Source of the DNA: Sedimentisphaerales bacterium
GTDB lineage: Bacteria > Planctomycetota > Phycisphaerae > Sedimentisphaerales > SM23-30
Assembly: GCA_016934515.1 (NCBI GenBank)
Contig: JAFGSR010000023.1
Location: 1-62,225, forward strand
Length of the DNA stretch: 62,225 nt
Reading direction: 5' to 3'
Made by a program: the position numbers and the translations under genes. This document shows positions 9,501-18,175 of the stretch, piece by piece. The notes under the pieces are model-generated. The model did not search any database. It was not told the origin of the DNA and was given only the letters and a program-made list of their open reading frames with translations. Position 1 is the stretch's first letter. Each line of letters starts with the position of its first letter.

Positions 9501-10317
9501 TAGTGTTAATTGCAAGGTTTGGGTCGTAAACGGTTACATTTGGATCATTTATACTAACTATGGTGCCATCGTTGGGATCGGAATCAGTATCGATATATAC
9601 GGTGTAATTAGGTGGATCATTATAGGCTAACAGAGTAACTTGCCAGTCTAAAAGCGCGTCTGTAGAAACATCCGTAGCTCCATTCGAAGGACTCAGGTAC
9701 GGAACAGGCCCGCCACCGCCCGAAATGGTAAGCGTCAGCTTGGCAGGAGGTGGAATGCCGCCGGACCATTCAATATCGGCGATATCCGTGCTATAGGGGT
9801 TGCCGTTATCAATACACCGAATAAGCAGGCGAGCAGTGCCGGCGCCGATTAAAGACTGAATGGCTGCGCGATCGTTAGCACTGGCCACACTGTCTTGCTG
9901 GGGATATCCAGATATTGCAGCAGGAACATCATAAGCACCCAAAGTTTCCAGAACGGTACCCGCAGCAGCCAGGGTCAAGGCATCGGCATAATCTGTAGGT
10001 CTGGCGTTAAGCAGCCAGGCAGAAGTTTTGGCTGGATAACCGGCACCGGAACCAAGATCCGTATCTTCCCACACGGACAGAATTACGGCCGCGGCATTAC
10101 CGGTTACGCCAGTGAGATCGAATTCAAAGTATCCGAGACGTTCGTTGCCCCTATTAACCCATACGGAAACACCGTCATTATCCCGTAAAACAGTCTCACC
10201 CTCCCACATCCAGACATCAAAGTTAGTTATAACTTCGTTTTGGGCCCAGGCATGAGAAACCAGGGTGGCAGTCAAAACGACAGCTAAGAACAAAAACAGA
10301 TTTACCCTTTTCTCCAT
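6565..10317 (-). CDS. Secreted multidomain protein: two DNRLRE domains, fibronectin-like repeats, dockerin-like segment, C-terminal alpha/alpha-toroid-like region
   Basis: This 1250-residue exported protein has a signal peptide at 1-26 (ending AWAQ). DNRLRE domains, a class regarded as carbohydrate binding (CBM96-like), lie at about 27-200 and 308-490. Fibronectin-like modules with TTYYWRIDE and WSFTT signatures occupy 205-300, 495-590 and 597-690. A dockerin-like segment (DYNSDCYVDIFDLYYLVSSWL) lies near 700-750. The last 490 residues contain repeated helical hairpins rich in Trp and Tyr (YFMNYCKK, AKLIADWHWQSRNPTTGLLPN, KAYEQYGWDDVARNYYG), as in (alpha/alpha)n-toroid glycosidases and lyases. 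I could not place this region in a named family. AAGGA lies about 11 bases before the ATG. It precedes the URO-D gene and probably processes the polymer outside the cell. Confidence 0.75.
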   Translation of the reverse strand: MEKRVNLFLFLAVVLTATLVSHAWAQNEVITNFDVWMWEGETVLRDNDGVSVWVNRGNERLGYFEFDLTGVTGNAAAVILSVWEDTDLGSGAGYPAKTSAWLLNARPTDYADALTLAAAGTVLETLGAYDVPAAISGYPQQDSVASANDRAAIQSLIGAGTARLLIRCIDNGNPYSTDIADIEWSGGIPPPAKLTLTISGGGGPVPYLSPSNGATDVSTDALLDWQVTLLAYNDPPNYTVYIDTDSDPNDGTIVSINDPNVTVYDPNLAINTTYWWRVDVTDPNSTGNPIIYTGDTWTFTTQSTTQINVETEGWLREQTDSFYENDGLNIYNSLISSGDQRRITLLEFDLSSLPPGSYSSVSLDLFSMDEWSSATFPVVSEAFIVEMNGNPIQNLTWTSYFSTYDPNIVPLDTLGAYDYGTIINEPSAYDTYVTSTGSSADQAKILAEKTGDNKLTIVIKAMETGYEVRADWEDDVYFGNRAFLTFTPWTEKAYDPTPNNEAEDVTRNISLTWLPGLDAVSHNIYLGTDFNQVKQATDPFTLPGRGNQLLGNEIYASPTPLDYETTYYWRIDEVSASGTTKGEIWSFTTISGKAKNPAPADGAYVVVPNSVLSWSAGIDAVSHHIYFGSDYDQVNNAVDPNVPPGRGTKPLGNESYLPSVSEPNTIYYWRIDEINPTDSARGDIWSFQITSSNPSTCQGLQSAGFGMIADYNSDCYVDIFDLYYLVSSWLNPFDTYNYGSLADDWNRCINPEDPNCKIPWRQYVLACLNTLIENGKDVYGPVPAPMLMAIINVDTLTSPEDPLNGFCPGFCENNLSNPVFYDACVRTEGRPCHGRLSPAGSNAWLDQPLIRSMYLCSEMSGDSKYANAADDYLSYFMNYCKKANGLFYWGSHSYWNAYSESYGGDGIHEILNIHPDWNTMYDLNPAAVTTEIDMIWDRHICDKATGKHNRHDSGSCGADFAFSGGSFAMAFSFMYAVTGQQHYLDKAKLIADWHWQSRNPTTGLLPNTYDHPYSYTSESGTYSSQLLRCYEFSGDTVFRNQAISYIKAYEQYGWDDVARNYYGMLKVDGTPVIDSGQFGGYNVKYYPSGYVDLWRTIMFTYEFPLIAAQTSLYAYEVSDIGGGVHDPELLAIAYHWAEVIEKNLPPYLGRRWKEEVEASMPDVLLTNGTYAENYGRAISFFVHLYRATQDNHHLQMAEYIATEAIQKLYTNGIFKGHPAKPYYQSNDGVGFLLYALLELDEPDNPNHGDF

Positions 10318-10605
10318 AATATCATCAGTCCTTAATATACCTGGATTAAATTTTCCTCATTCGCATATTTTCCAAGGGATCTAATAATTCAGCCAGGGTA
10401 AAGCCCTTTATTTCCTTTGTGGTTTTGGGCATTAGCATCACATTTACTTAATGATCGCCAAAACAAACAAAACCTAAGCGTGCCCAAAGGTAAGTTCTTT
10501 TATCCCCCAATATATTCGGATATCAAGAGTAAATCTTTTTCAGGGCAAAGTCATTTGTCCACGGATAAGTCAAGTAGATCTTCAGGCTGGATATATGTTG
10601 TCTAA

Positions 10606-11457
10606 TCACCAATTGTTCATCCTGCGATCCACTATCCATATAAGGTCATTGTTGACTGGATCAGAGCTGGCCCATTCCCTCATTCCATATTGAGTGTCAT
10701 AATCCAATTCATCGCAGATGGCAAGGGTGCGTTCATCATTCCACATTTGCGTTTCCGCATGTCCATCGGCAAAACCCCAATTGCTGAAGTTTCTGTGCCA
10801 ACTGGCTATGGTGTTCCACCACTGGGCTTCATTTCGCGAGGGTACATATATATCCCAATGCCCCATATTCCAACCCCTGGGATCCATGTACTCAACGAAA
10901 ACGTATTTACTTTCAGGAGATTTAATATTAGAAAATTTCTTGACATGATGAACGTAAGGTGAGGGGATATTCATGCCTGCTCCAATGCCATAACTGCGCC
11001 AACAGGGCTGCACCCCTATAGTGTCGCTATTAGTAAGTCTCCAGTCCGCTGGGCAGTGATAGGCCTTAAGACCGTCAGTATAGGGAAAGAGTAGGCCTTG
11101 TTCAATGCCTCTTATCTTATCCTCCAAGGGAGCGTCTTGCCATTCGGTAGTAAGATTGTAACCGGTATAAATACCGCTTTCATTTTGCGGAAATTCCACC
11201 CAGGAATGCCATAAATCAGAAGGGTAGTTTCCATTTTTACCTTTTATACCGGCGTATCCTCCTACCAGTCGATCTGCATTTTCGGTGGCGTACATAAACC
11301 AACCGAATGATAATTGCTTCAATCCCGTCCTACAGACAGCAGATTTGGCCTGGTCGCGTGCTGAGTTCATCGCCGGCACAATTATGGTGAGTAAAACGGA
11401 AATGATGGATATAACTACCAATAATTCGATCAGCGTAAATCCTTTTCGTTTATGCAT
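10606..11457 (-). CDS. Prepilin-like protein with H-X9-DG motif
   Basis: The N-terminus (KRKGFTLIELLVVISIISVL) is a textbook type IV/type II-secretion prepilin signal with the conserved Phe-Thr-Leu-Ile-Glu, so a prepilin peptidase should cut after the Gly. The 283-residue body carries HRNFSNWGFADGH near residue 220, which matches the H-X9-DG pattern typical of planctomycete pseudopilin-like proteins. These paralogues are numerous in the phylum and their roles are mostly unknown; they may decorate a secretion system or the cell surface. AAGGA precedes the ATG by eight bases. The PEP-CTERM gene lies upstream beyond a hairpin, and the DNRLRE gene lies downstream. Confidence 0.88.
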   Translation of the reverse strand: MHKRKGFTLIELLVVISIISVLLTIIVPAMNSARDQAKSAVCRTGLKQLSFGWFMYATENADRLVGGYAGIKGKNGNYPSDLWHSWVEFPQNESGIYTGYNLTTEWQDAPLEDKIRGIEQGLLFPYTDGLKAYHCPADWRLTNSDTIGVQPCWRSYGIGAGMNIPSPYVHHVKKFSNIKSPESKYVFVEYMDPRGWNMGHWDIYVPSRNEAQWWNTIASWHRNFSNWGFADGHAETQMWNDERTLAICDELDYDTQYGMREWASSDPVNNDLIWIVDRRMNNW

Positions 11458-11510
11458 GACAATATTCCTTAAACCTGTAGGTTAAAAAAACAGCAAATTA
11501 CGTTTTTAAT

Positions 11511-11541
11511 GCGAAGCGGGGTTGCTGATGTCCCGCTTCGC
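11511..11541 (-). terminator. Hairpin after the PEP-CTERM gene
   Basis: GCGAAGCGGG at 11511-11520 pairs perfectly with CCCGCTTCGC at 11532-11541 across an 11-base loop. It lies 65 bp beyond the stop of the minus-strand PEP-CTERM gene. The stretch after it on the minus strand is only moderately T-rich, so termination is likely but not certain. Confidence 0.55.
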
Positions 11542-11605
11542 GGTTTCTTGCGTTATATCCGCATGTAAGTTACATGTAAGTTACATCATCAAAGATGTCT
11601 AATCT

Positions 11606-12526
11606 TCATAAGCGTTTCCGACGTAGCAGGGCAAAACCACCCAGACCCAACAGAGCCATAGTTGCAGGTTCAGGGACGGCCCAGACCGTAGTCAAACCGG
11701 CATTAGTCACGTTAAAGTCATACATCACCGTACCAGCACCGCCGTAACCGATGATGTAATCGTTGTCAACCAGATACTTAATCGCAGACCTGCTAGCTGC
11801 ACCGGTTTCCGTGCCATCGCCAATCACATCACCGGCAATGGTCAGTACGCCTGCTTCGATGTTCATATAAGTATCGGTATTGGCCCGGTAGTCTGCCAGA
11901 ATTCCAAAGAAGCTAGTAACATCAATAGTACCTGACAACAGATCTACAACTGAAGTTCCAGGGGCGTCTGATTGCAAACGAAGCTGGCCGGCAGTTATGG
12001 CAGCGCCAGCATTCATCTGAATATATCCGCTGCCATAGTACCCAACATCTAATATGTCGTCGACTGTGCAAGTACCGCCATTCATGATGAGATCACCAGA
12101 TGAACCGGCATAATTGCCCATCCTTACCCAATATGGATCAAAGGATCCACCATTGACGGTAACTCTTCCATAACAGTTAGTATCATCTCCAAGGTAAAAT
12201 ACTTCTGCTGTTTCGAAAGAACCGGTAGAGGTAATTTCCATTTCGCCGGCTTGGCCGTACTCACCCATACCAACTACTCCTCCAGCGTCTTTAACTATGG
12301 CTCCGTCAATGATCGGGCCGTTACCTAAGCCATGGTACATCAAAATAACTTCGTTTGATGGGGGAACTGCACCTGTTGGATTTCCACCATCGTCTTCCCA
12401 GTTGTTGGCATTGTTCCAATCGTTATCACCATCTGCATTGTTGAAAGCTACCCAGCCAAACGCGGGGCTGTAAATGCAAACTAGAAGCAAAACACAAGCT
12501 AATTTAAGAAACTTCATTTTACCCAT
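11606..12526 (-). CDS. PEP-CTERM anchored surface protein
   Basis: The 306-residue product has a signal peptide (MGKMKFLKLACVLLLVCIYS... ending near AFGW) and a classic PEP-CTERM tail: VPEPATMALLGLGGFALLRR plus basic residues. That tail is recognised by an exosortase and links the protein to the envelope or extracellular matrix. The middle is rich in Gly, Asn and Thr, with repeated strands (GxVTVNGGSF, GDLIMNGGTC, SGYIQMNAGA) suggesting a right-handed beta-helix or autotransporter-like solenoid. The start at 12526 is fixed by AAGGAG six bases upstream; an open frame reaching 12613 is an artefact. The exosortase gene is not in this window. Confidence 0.9.
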   Translation of the reverse strand: MGKMKFLKLACVLLLVCIYSPAFGWVAFNNADGDNDWNNANNWEDDGGNPTGAVPPSNEVILMYHGLGNGPIIDGAIVKDAGGVVGMGEYGQAGEMEITSTGSFETAEVFYLGDDTNCYGRVTVNGGSFDPYWVRMGNYAGSSGDLIMNGGTCTVDDILDVGYYGSGYIQMNAGAAITAGQLRLQSDAPGTSVVDLLSGTIDVTSFFGILADYRANTDTYMNIEAGVLTIAGDVIGDGTETGAASRSAIKYLVDNDYIIGYGGAGTVMYDFNVTNAGLTTVWAVPEPATMALLGLGGFALLRRKRL

Positions 12527-12656
12527 TTTCAACTCCTTACAAAAAAACCATTTTTCAATTCGCTTTGGTAACACACCAAAGCCTCCAAGATCGCATCTCG
12601 CACACACTTTCACTTTTTTTCCAAGAATAATTCCTTGAAAAAATAAACTTATTCAC

Positions 12657-12684
12657 CCCGCGATGCCCTTTCAGGCATCGCGGG
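12657..12684 (-). terminator. Terminator hairpin after the 932-residue DNRLRE gene
   Basis: CCCGCGATGCC (12657-12667) pairs perfectly with GGCATCGCGGG (12674-12684), an 11-bp stem with a 6-base loop. On the minus strand it is followed by a T-rich run. It sits 47 bp downstream of the DNRLRE gene and upstream of the PEP-CTERM gene. Confidence 0.75.
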
Positions 12685-12730
12685 ATGAACGACAAACTCA
12701 AAATTACCCTACTACACTATAGTCCAGCCG

Positions 12731-15529
12731 CTATGGTGTTGGTTGCAGGTTTAAAAGGGGCTTAGAAACAGAACCCCAGTCCTGGCGATAATCCTCGGTA
12801 TCCTCGATAGCAATTAAGACCATTTGCAGCTTACCGTCACCATCAACGATGGCCTGCAGCATAGCCAGGTCCGCGGCAGAAGCCACACTGGCAACATATT
12901 TGTCCTGCAGATTAGTTTCATCGACGGGGATGCCAATATCATAGCTACCCAGAGTTTCAAAAGCGACCTTACCCGGATCCATGTTGGCCAGATAATCATA
13001 ATAGTTGGGATCCGCTACGGAGCCGCCACCGGGAACAACCACTTTGTAAGCAGCCTGCTTTAAGGGTTTAGTGGTGGGCGAGCCGGTGTCCGTTGGGCTG
13101 AACAGGTACAAAGTTGCCTCGGTGAGAGTCTGACCCGCATAGTCACTCAGGTCAAATTCGATCAGGCCATAGCGAGGCCCGTGCTCGGGTAGTCCTGGCC
13201 ACGCAGCAGCGGATGCTACAGAAAAGGATGTTTCTGTTTCTCCTGAGAAGTTTTTACCATCGAGGTATTCCGATATCCAGGCTTCTTCGCTGGATTCAAT
13301 GCCTTCGGGTCCCGGTCGGGGCCAGATGCAGTCGCCCACATTACGGTCGATACCACACTTGAGCCATTCCAAAGCGAACTCGGCAAAGTCCAATAGATTG
13401 ACAGTGCAATCCGGAACTCCATCCGGACCAGTTACATCAAAGACCGGATTAATACACTGCAGGGTATGGGTAGTGAACCGCCAGAGATCACCTTCACGTT
13501 CAACGACGCTGGCAACGACAACATCGACACGCCACTCATATTCTACACCCCATTCCAACTCAACATTGGCGCTGAGGTCATAACTGGTCGCACTGGTGGT
13601 GGTCAATTCCGTAAACGGATCACCGATGCCAGCTATACGATAACTGACCCTGAAGTCCACACTGCCGGTATTGGTATGTGACCACTCCAGGACGACATCG
13701 TCAACATTAGGATCGTCGGTGGGTAGTGGACTGACCAGAACGGGCTTCTCAAAGAAGTCCATGGTGGTAAATGACCAGGGGAATCCTGGATAGGTTATTG
13801 GTGAACCGAAGTTGGAATCCGTTACATCAACTCTCCACCAGTAGTCAGTCTCGTAATCCAGATCCGGAGATGGGTCGTAACTGGTGCTGGTCCCATTGTC
13901 GATCGGGGTAGCATCACTCAAGTCGGGATCATCGTCGATATACAGCGTGAACGTAGGATCTCCGCTTTGGCTGTAAAAGTCCGGATCAATTTCCCAGCTC
14001 ATAACAACGTTGGGGTCAACCTCAGGCGCTTCATCCGGGGGTGTGGGATTTAAGGCCGCGCCCGTTTGGATGTTAAGAATCGGTTGAAGCCCATAAACGC
14101 CATCACCCCAATACCTTTGGAAGGGATTAACGTCTTCCTGGGCAATAAGAACGATGTATAACAGACCGTTACCATCGACGGCCGCCTGAATCAGGGCCCG
14201 GTCAGCAAGGGTGGCCTGGCTTTCCATGAAAGTATTATGCTGAGAAGTGTCGGAATCAAAATCAGGCAAATCATAGACACCCAGACCTCCCAGGGCAACC
14301 TTATTGGGATCCTTTTCCGACATGTAGGTGTTCCAGTTCAGATCAGCCAAAGCAGTATCGGTAGAGCTGATAACATAAGCATCCTGTTTCATCGCACCTC
14401 TGCCACCATTTAGGGAAGTAGAGGAATACAGCCACAGGGTGGCATCATATACAGTCTGGCCGGCAAGGCCGCTCACATCGAACCCAATGAGACCATAACG
14501 CCGGTCTCCTGCAACAGTATTCATGACGAAAATGGCATCATTTTCATAGGTGGTAGTTGGAGCGGTTTCCCGAATCCAGACTTCGCTGGAAGTTGGTAGA
14601 CTAACTCCGGACTTTTCAGTTGAGAATGACCAGATATCGCCAGTATAGGTTTTTGGGTTGCCGTTACCGTCACCGTTGGGATCCGTCACATTCACCATCC
14701 ACCAATAGGTAGTGCCAAACGCAAGATCCGGATCGTAACTGGTAATGGTTTCGTCGGTTATATTAACCATGGTTCCACCGACATTGGGCTCGGGATCAGT
14801 GTCAATATAAACGGTGTAATCGGGTGATTCATTATAAGCAAGCAGATTAACATCCCAGTCTAAAACCGCGTCCCGGGAAACTTCAGATGCCCCATTCGCA
14901 GGACTCAGGTTTGTGACGGGGCCGCCACCACCCACGACGCCGAGAATCAGTTTGGCACCAGGGCCGCCAGAGTATTCGAGGTCGGCAAGATCCATGCTAT
15001 AAGCGGTTCCGTCTTCGACACATTCAATAACCATGTGAAGAGTGCCACCAATTGCCGCCTGAACATCCGCGATATCGGTAGAACTACCGGTAGTACTAGC
15101 CTTTCTCTTGGGATTGCCTGTACCAACAGCATCTACGTCGAAAGCGCCCAGAGTATCCAGTTGCGTGCCCGAGGCCTTGAGCGTTTGCCAATTGGACCAA
15201 CTGGTGGGCTTAGCGCTAACGAGATAGGCAATCGTTTTGCACGGATAATTGGCACCGGAACCAAGAGCCGGGTCTTCCCACACTTCTAAAGTCACACTTC
15301 CAATGGCACCGCTTACGGCACTCAGGTCGAATCCAAAGTAGCCGACGCGGATGTTACTTTCTCTGCCCGATGACCATATAGAAATGCCGTCATCTGGATA
15401 AACGCCTCCAACCTGGCGCAACCACATGTCATCATTAGTTATGACTTCGGTCTGAGCCCAGGCCTGACCAACCAAGGTAGCTGTCATAGCAACAGCTAAG
15501 AACAAAAATAGACTTCTTCTTTTCTTCAT
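12731..15529 (-). CDS. Secreted DNRLRE/fibronectin-like/dockerin-like protein
   Basis: This 932-residue exported protein has a signal peptide at 1-26 ending AWAQ, nearly the same as in the gene at 6565-10317, and the two first domains are clearly paralogous. I see three DNRLRE-type domains (about 27-200, 312-500 and 750-930), each with the ...RYGLIxFDLS... strand. Fibronectin-like modules (about 205-305, 505-605 and 610-700) carry YWWRVDVTD and WSFTT-like signatures. A dockerin-like segment (VNLLDFAEFALEWLKCGID) lies near 705-745. No catalytic domain is evident, so it is probably a binding or scaffold component. AAGGAG precedes the ATG by seven bases. Confidence 0.8.
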   Translation of the reverse strand: MKKRRSLFLFLAVAMTATLVGQAWAQTEVITNDDMWLRQVGGVYPDDGISIWSSGRESNIRVGYFGFDLSAVSGAIGSVTLEVWEDPALGSGANYPCKTIAYLVSAKPTSWSNWQTLKASGTQLDTLGAFDVDAVGTGNPKRKASTTGSSTDIADVQAAIGGTLHMVIECVEDGTAYSMDLADLEYSGGPGAKLILGVVGGGGPVTNLSPANGASEVSRDAVLDWDVNLLAYNESPDYTVYIDTDPEPNVGGTMVNITDETITSYDPDLAFGTTYWWMVNVTDPNGDGNGNPKTYTGDIWSFSTEKSGVSLPTSSEVWIRETAPTTTYENDAIFVMNTVAGDRRYGLIGFDVSGLAGQTVYDATLWLYSSTSLNGGRGAMKQDAYVISSTDTALADLNWNTYMSEKDPNKVALGGLGVYDLPDFDSDTSQHNTFMESQATLADRALIQAAVDGNGLLYIVLIAQEDVNPFQRYWGDGVYGLQPILNIQTGAALNPTPPDEAPEVDPNVVMSWEIDPDFYSQSGDPTFTLYIDDDPDLSDATPIDNGTSTSYDPSPDLDYETDYWWRVDVTDSNFGSPITYPGFPWSFTTMDFFEKPVLVSPLPTDDPNVDDVVLEWSHTNTGSVDFRVSYRIAGIGDPFTELTTTSATSYDLSANVELEWGVEYEWRVDVVVASVVEREGDLWRFTTHTLQCINPVFDVTGPDGVPDCTVNLLDFAEFALEWLKCGIDRNVGDCIWPRPGPEGIESSEEAWISEYLDGKNFSGETETSFSVASAAAWPGLPEHGPRYGLIEFDLSDYAGQTLTEATLYLFSPTDTGSPTTKPLKQAAYKVVVPGGGSVADPNYYDYLANMDPGKVAFETLGSYDIGIPVDETNLQDKYVASVASAADLAMLQAIVDGDGKLQMVLIAIEDTEDYRQDWGSVSKPLLNLQPTP

Positions 15530-15570
15530 AACATCACTCCTTAATTTACAAGATTAAATTTTCTCTTCCC

Positions 15571-15590
15571 TGCACTTTACCATAAGTGCA
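15571..15590. promoter_or_regulatory. Inverted repeat upstream of the DNRLRE gene
   Basis: TGCACTT (15571-15577) and AAGTGCA (15584-15590) form a 7-bp inverted repeat with a 6-base spacer, 42 bp upstream of the 932-residue DNRLRE gene's ATG. It may be a dimeric regulator site or a short RNA hairpin. Nothing else is recognisable between 15530 and 15797, which is AT-rich. Confidence 0.3.
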
Positions 15591-15797
15591 ATTACACATT
15601 TGATTTCAATTTTTCCATTCTTTGATTGTTTTCTCCTTACCTTTCTTAAGAACTCCTACAGTTAAAATCTCAAAATAAAATTGTTTACCATATGAGTCAT
15701 CCTCCATATTTTCATTATCTCATTAACTGCCCTTTTTTAATATACTTTTGTTTTTACTTACAGCAAAACCTGCGTTCCTCAACGATTCATGCTGAAA

Positions 15798-16832
15798 TTA
15801 TTTACCCATCAAATGACTTATAATCAACATATCTAATTCTTCATAGTCGCGCTGGTTAATTAACGCTTCTACTTTGTTTTCATCGAGACTTCGAACAAGA
15901 TCAAGCAGATGAAAGAAAATTTCCCTGCTATTGGCAAGATGTTTCGAAGACACTTCCTTTTTCTGGGTGCGCATGGCTTTGATGTCCAAGCCGACAAACT
16001 CACCGTTTTGGCCGTAATCATATTTTTCCAGGATGCGAACCTGATTGAACGCCCGACGTAAATCAACAGAACCAAAGGTCTTATCTTCGTCAAATTTCAG
16101 TCCATTCTGATCATTCAGGTGTACCGTCCAGAGTTTTTTGTGAGCCAAGGCATATCCCATTTCATCAGAGGGATCCAACCCAGCAAGAATAGCATGAGCA
16201 CTTTCGATGTTTATCCCCACCCGCGCAGGATCGCTGCAGAGATAGGCCAAGCCTACTGCATGCCCAGTGGTAGGAATAAACGCCTGGTCCATAGGCTCAT
16301 TAGGCTTGGGTTCAATCGCCAAGCGAATGTCAGGATCGTGCGTCAGCATTGCATCGATAGCCTCTACGAGGAAATCTACTGCCTGTTTCGAATCCTTGGC
16401 TTCACGAATATAAGTACCTTCTCGCGCCAACCAGAGCACCATGAGATTGGTATCGAGAACATTTGCGATATCGATGGCTTTTTTACTGCGCTCGATGGCA
16501 TACTTTCGACACTCTGGATCATTCGAGGTGTAGCCTCCGTCAATAGTTCGAGGATCTTCCCACAACCGAGGTGCTACAAACTCCGCAGCCAAGCCATGAT
16601 CGTCAAGCTGCTTTTTTACCGCCTGGGCTTTATCTGTCATTTGTTTGGCACTATGCTGATCCAGTTGCGGAACGGCGTCGTCATCGTGAAACTGAACACC
16701 GTCGAAACCGAGTTTCTTATAAAAAGTCAGTTTCTCGTCATAACTGAATTCTTCTCTAACGGTTGGACCAAATGGATCAGCGCCACTATGAATGTTCCAC
16801 GGCCCAAAAGTAAATCTGTATTTTCCTGCCAT
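15798..16832 (-). CDS. Xylose-isomerase-like TIM-barrel sugar isomerase
   Basis: The 344-residue protein follows the short class of xylose isomerases: FTFGPWNIHSGADPFG at the start, GVQFHDDD near 46-53 (the active-site His), MVLWLAREG near 145, AIEPKPNEP near 190 (a metal-binding Glu), GINIESAHAILAGL near 225-238 (Glu and His), and WTVHLNDQNGLKFDED near 255-270 (metal-binding Asp). All main metal-site residues appear present, so an aldose-ketose isomerase is likely. The sugar may not be xylose, given the neighbours. AGAGGTG precedes the ATG. It is the last gene of the degT-like > mttB-like > fucose-isomerase-like operon, 34 bp after the previous stop. Confidence 0.82.
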   Translation of the reverse strand: MAGKYRFTFGPWNIHSGADPFGPTVREEFSYDEKLTFYKKLGFDGVQFHDDDAVPQLDQHSAKQMTDKAQAVKKQLDDHGLAAEFVAPRLWEDPRTIDGGYTSNDPECRKYAIERSKKAIDIANVLDTNLMVLWLAREGTYIREAKDSKQAVDFLVEAIDAMLTHDPDIRLAIEPKPNEPMDQAFIPTTGHAVGLAYLCSDPARVGINIESAHAILAGLDPSDEMGYALAHKKLWTVHLNDQNGLKFDEDKTFGSVDLRRAFNQVRILEKYDYGQNGEFVGLDIKAMRTQKKEVSSKHLANSREIFFHLLDLVRSLDENKVEALINQRDYEELDMLIISHLMGK

Positions 16833-16866
16833 CGATCACCTCTTAAATCTAGCTGCCTACATTTAA

Positions 16867-18174
16867 TTAATTTACTTCCACGGATTTAATATTGATTATT
16901 TTACAGACGTATTCCAATTGCCTGCTCAGGTTACCATAGGCAATCATCCAATGGTGTCCGGTGCCAACTTCGGCTGTTTGCTCCAGGAAAGCCTTGATGG
17001 AACAGGGCAATTTAACTTTAACGGGAATACCCGGAAATACCATTTCTGTCTCAACTGCTTCACCTACAGCGTAGGTCAAACGATAAGAATCCTTTTTGCC
17101 ACAAAGATTGGCCATGGTTACTTCACCTGGACGACCCGGATATAAACTCACGGCCCCCTGTCCCATCAAACGTACGGAGTCAAGTGTAATATCGTCTTTA
17201 TTGCCTGCCAAAGATACGGCACTATTTCCACAATGGCTTAGAACACAAGTATCGTTGGTGTTGTCAACGTCAAGTAAGTCGGTATTATGTAATGGTGATG
17301 AACCGATATGGTGCATAAAATAACTTAAAATCAAGGAATTCATATCACCTTCACAAGCTGTAACTATATCTTCCTCTGCCAGTAAACCACAGGCCAAGCA
17401 GACTTCACCCATAAGATCAGGATAACACCCAACCGCAACACCGGCCAAGTTGTTCTCGGCTACCCACTGCTGCAAAGCGAGAAAGCACTTCATTGAACGA
17501 ATCCCATCCTCATCAGCTACTTTACATTTACCGGATCTGGATTTTAGTTTGTCCCAGGCCTGTTTAGCAAGTTTCTCGTCTGCTTTTTCACGTCTTCTCA
17601 ACAATTCATCGATGCTCAGATAAACTACAATAGGACCAAATATGTTTTTAACATCATACTCGTGGAAAGCGACTTCTGTCATACCAATCGTTCGATGGCC
17701 AAGCATGCCCAATCTTGTCTTTTTTAAACGATTAGTAACTGAACCTGCCTGGGAAAATTCCAGTAAATCTTTCTGGGCCTGATCGTTGGTCAGCTCGCCG
17801 AAAACAAATTTGCGCGGATGATTTAATTCCGTGAGAACGGATATCAATTGTTGCGAGCTGCACAAAGAACCGGTTTCTACGCCGGGTAATCCCCAAGCCA
17901 CAAGAGGAACATTAACATTGTTGATCACATCTACCGGCACATGGTCGTAAGACCAAGTAGCAGCAATCCAGCATATTACATCTACGTCAGACGTTCTAAA
18001 CAATTCTGAGGCTTTAACACCACTAGTAATATCATAAACCGCTGACTCAACTGGGACAATCTCAACAGGAAGTTTGGATAATTGCTTGCCGGCCAGACTT
18101 AGTATATCTGGAGCATTTTCATATCCCACTTCAAGTGGAGCATAGCTCACGACTAACCCAATTCTTGGTTTCAT
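16867..18174 (-). CDS. L-fucose isomerase-like protein
   Basis: The 435-residue protein resembles the L-fucose/L-arabinose isomerase fold: MKPRIGLVVSYAPLEVGYE at the start, a Rossmann-like N-terminal part (DVDVICWIAATWSYDH, PLVAWGLPGVETGSL) and a C-terminal part with ACGLLAEEDIVTACEGDMNSL near 275-295, where such enzymes carry their metal-binding Glu and Asp. It probably interconverts an aldose and a ketose, though many homologues in this superfamily are uncharacterised. Its ATG at 18174 follows the TGA of the MttB-family gene by one base (TGAGATG), so translation is probably coupled. An open frame reaching 18213 overlaps the upstream gene and is not the likely start. Confidence 0.75.
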   Translation of the reverse strand: MKPRIGLVVSYAPLEVGYENAPDILSLAGKQLSKLPVEIVPVESAVYDITSGVKASELFRTSDVDVICWIAATWSYDHVPVDVINNVNVPLVAWGLPGVETGSLCSSQQLISVLTELNHPRKFVFGELTNDQAQKDLLEFSQAGSVTNRLKKTRLGMLGHRTIGMTEVAFHEYDVKNIFGPIVVYLSIDELLRRREKADEKLAKQAWDKLKSRSGKCKVADEDGIRSMKCFLALQQWVAENNLAGVAVGCYPDLMGEVCLACGLLAEEDIVTACEGDMNSLILSYFMHHIGSSPLHNTDLLDVDNTNDTCVLSHCGNSAVSLAGNKDDITLDSVRLMGQGAVSLYPGRPGEVTMANLCGKKDSYRLTYAVGEAVETEMVFPGIPVKVKLPCSIKAFLEQTAEVGTGHHWMIAYGNLSRQLEYVCKIINIKSVEVN

Positions 18175-18175
18175 C

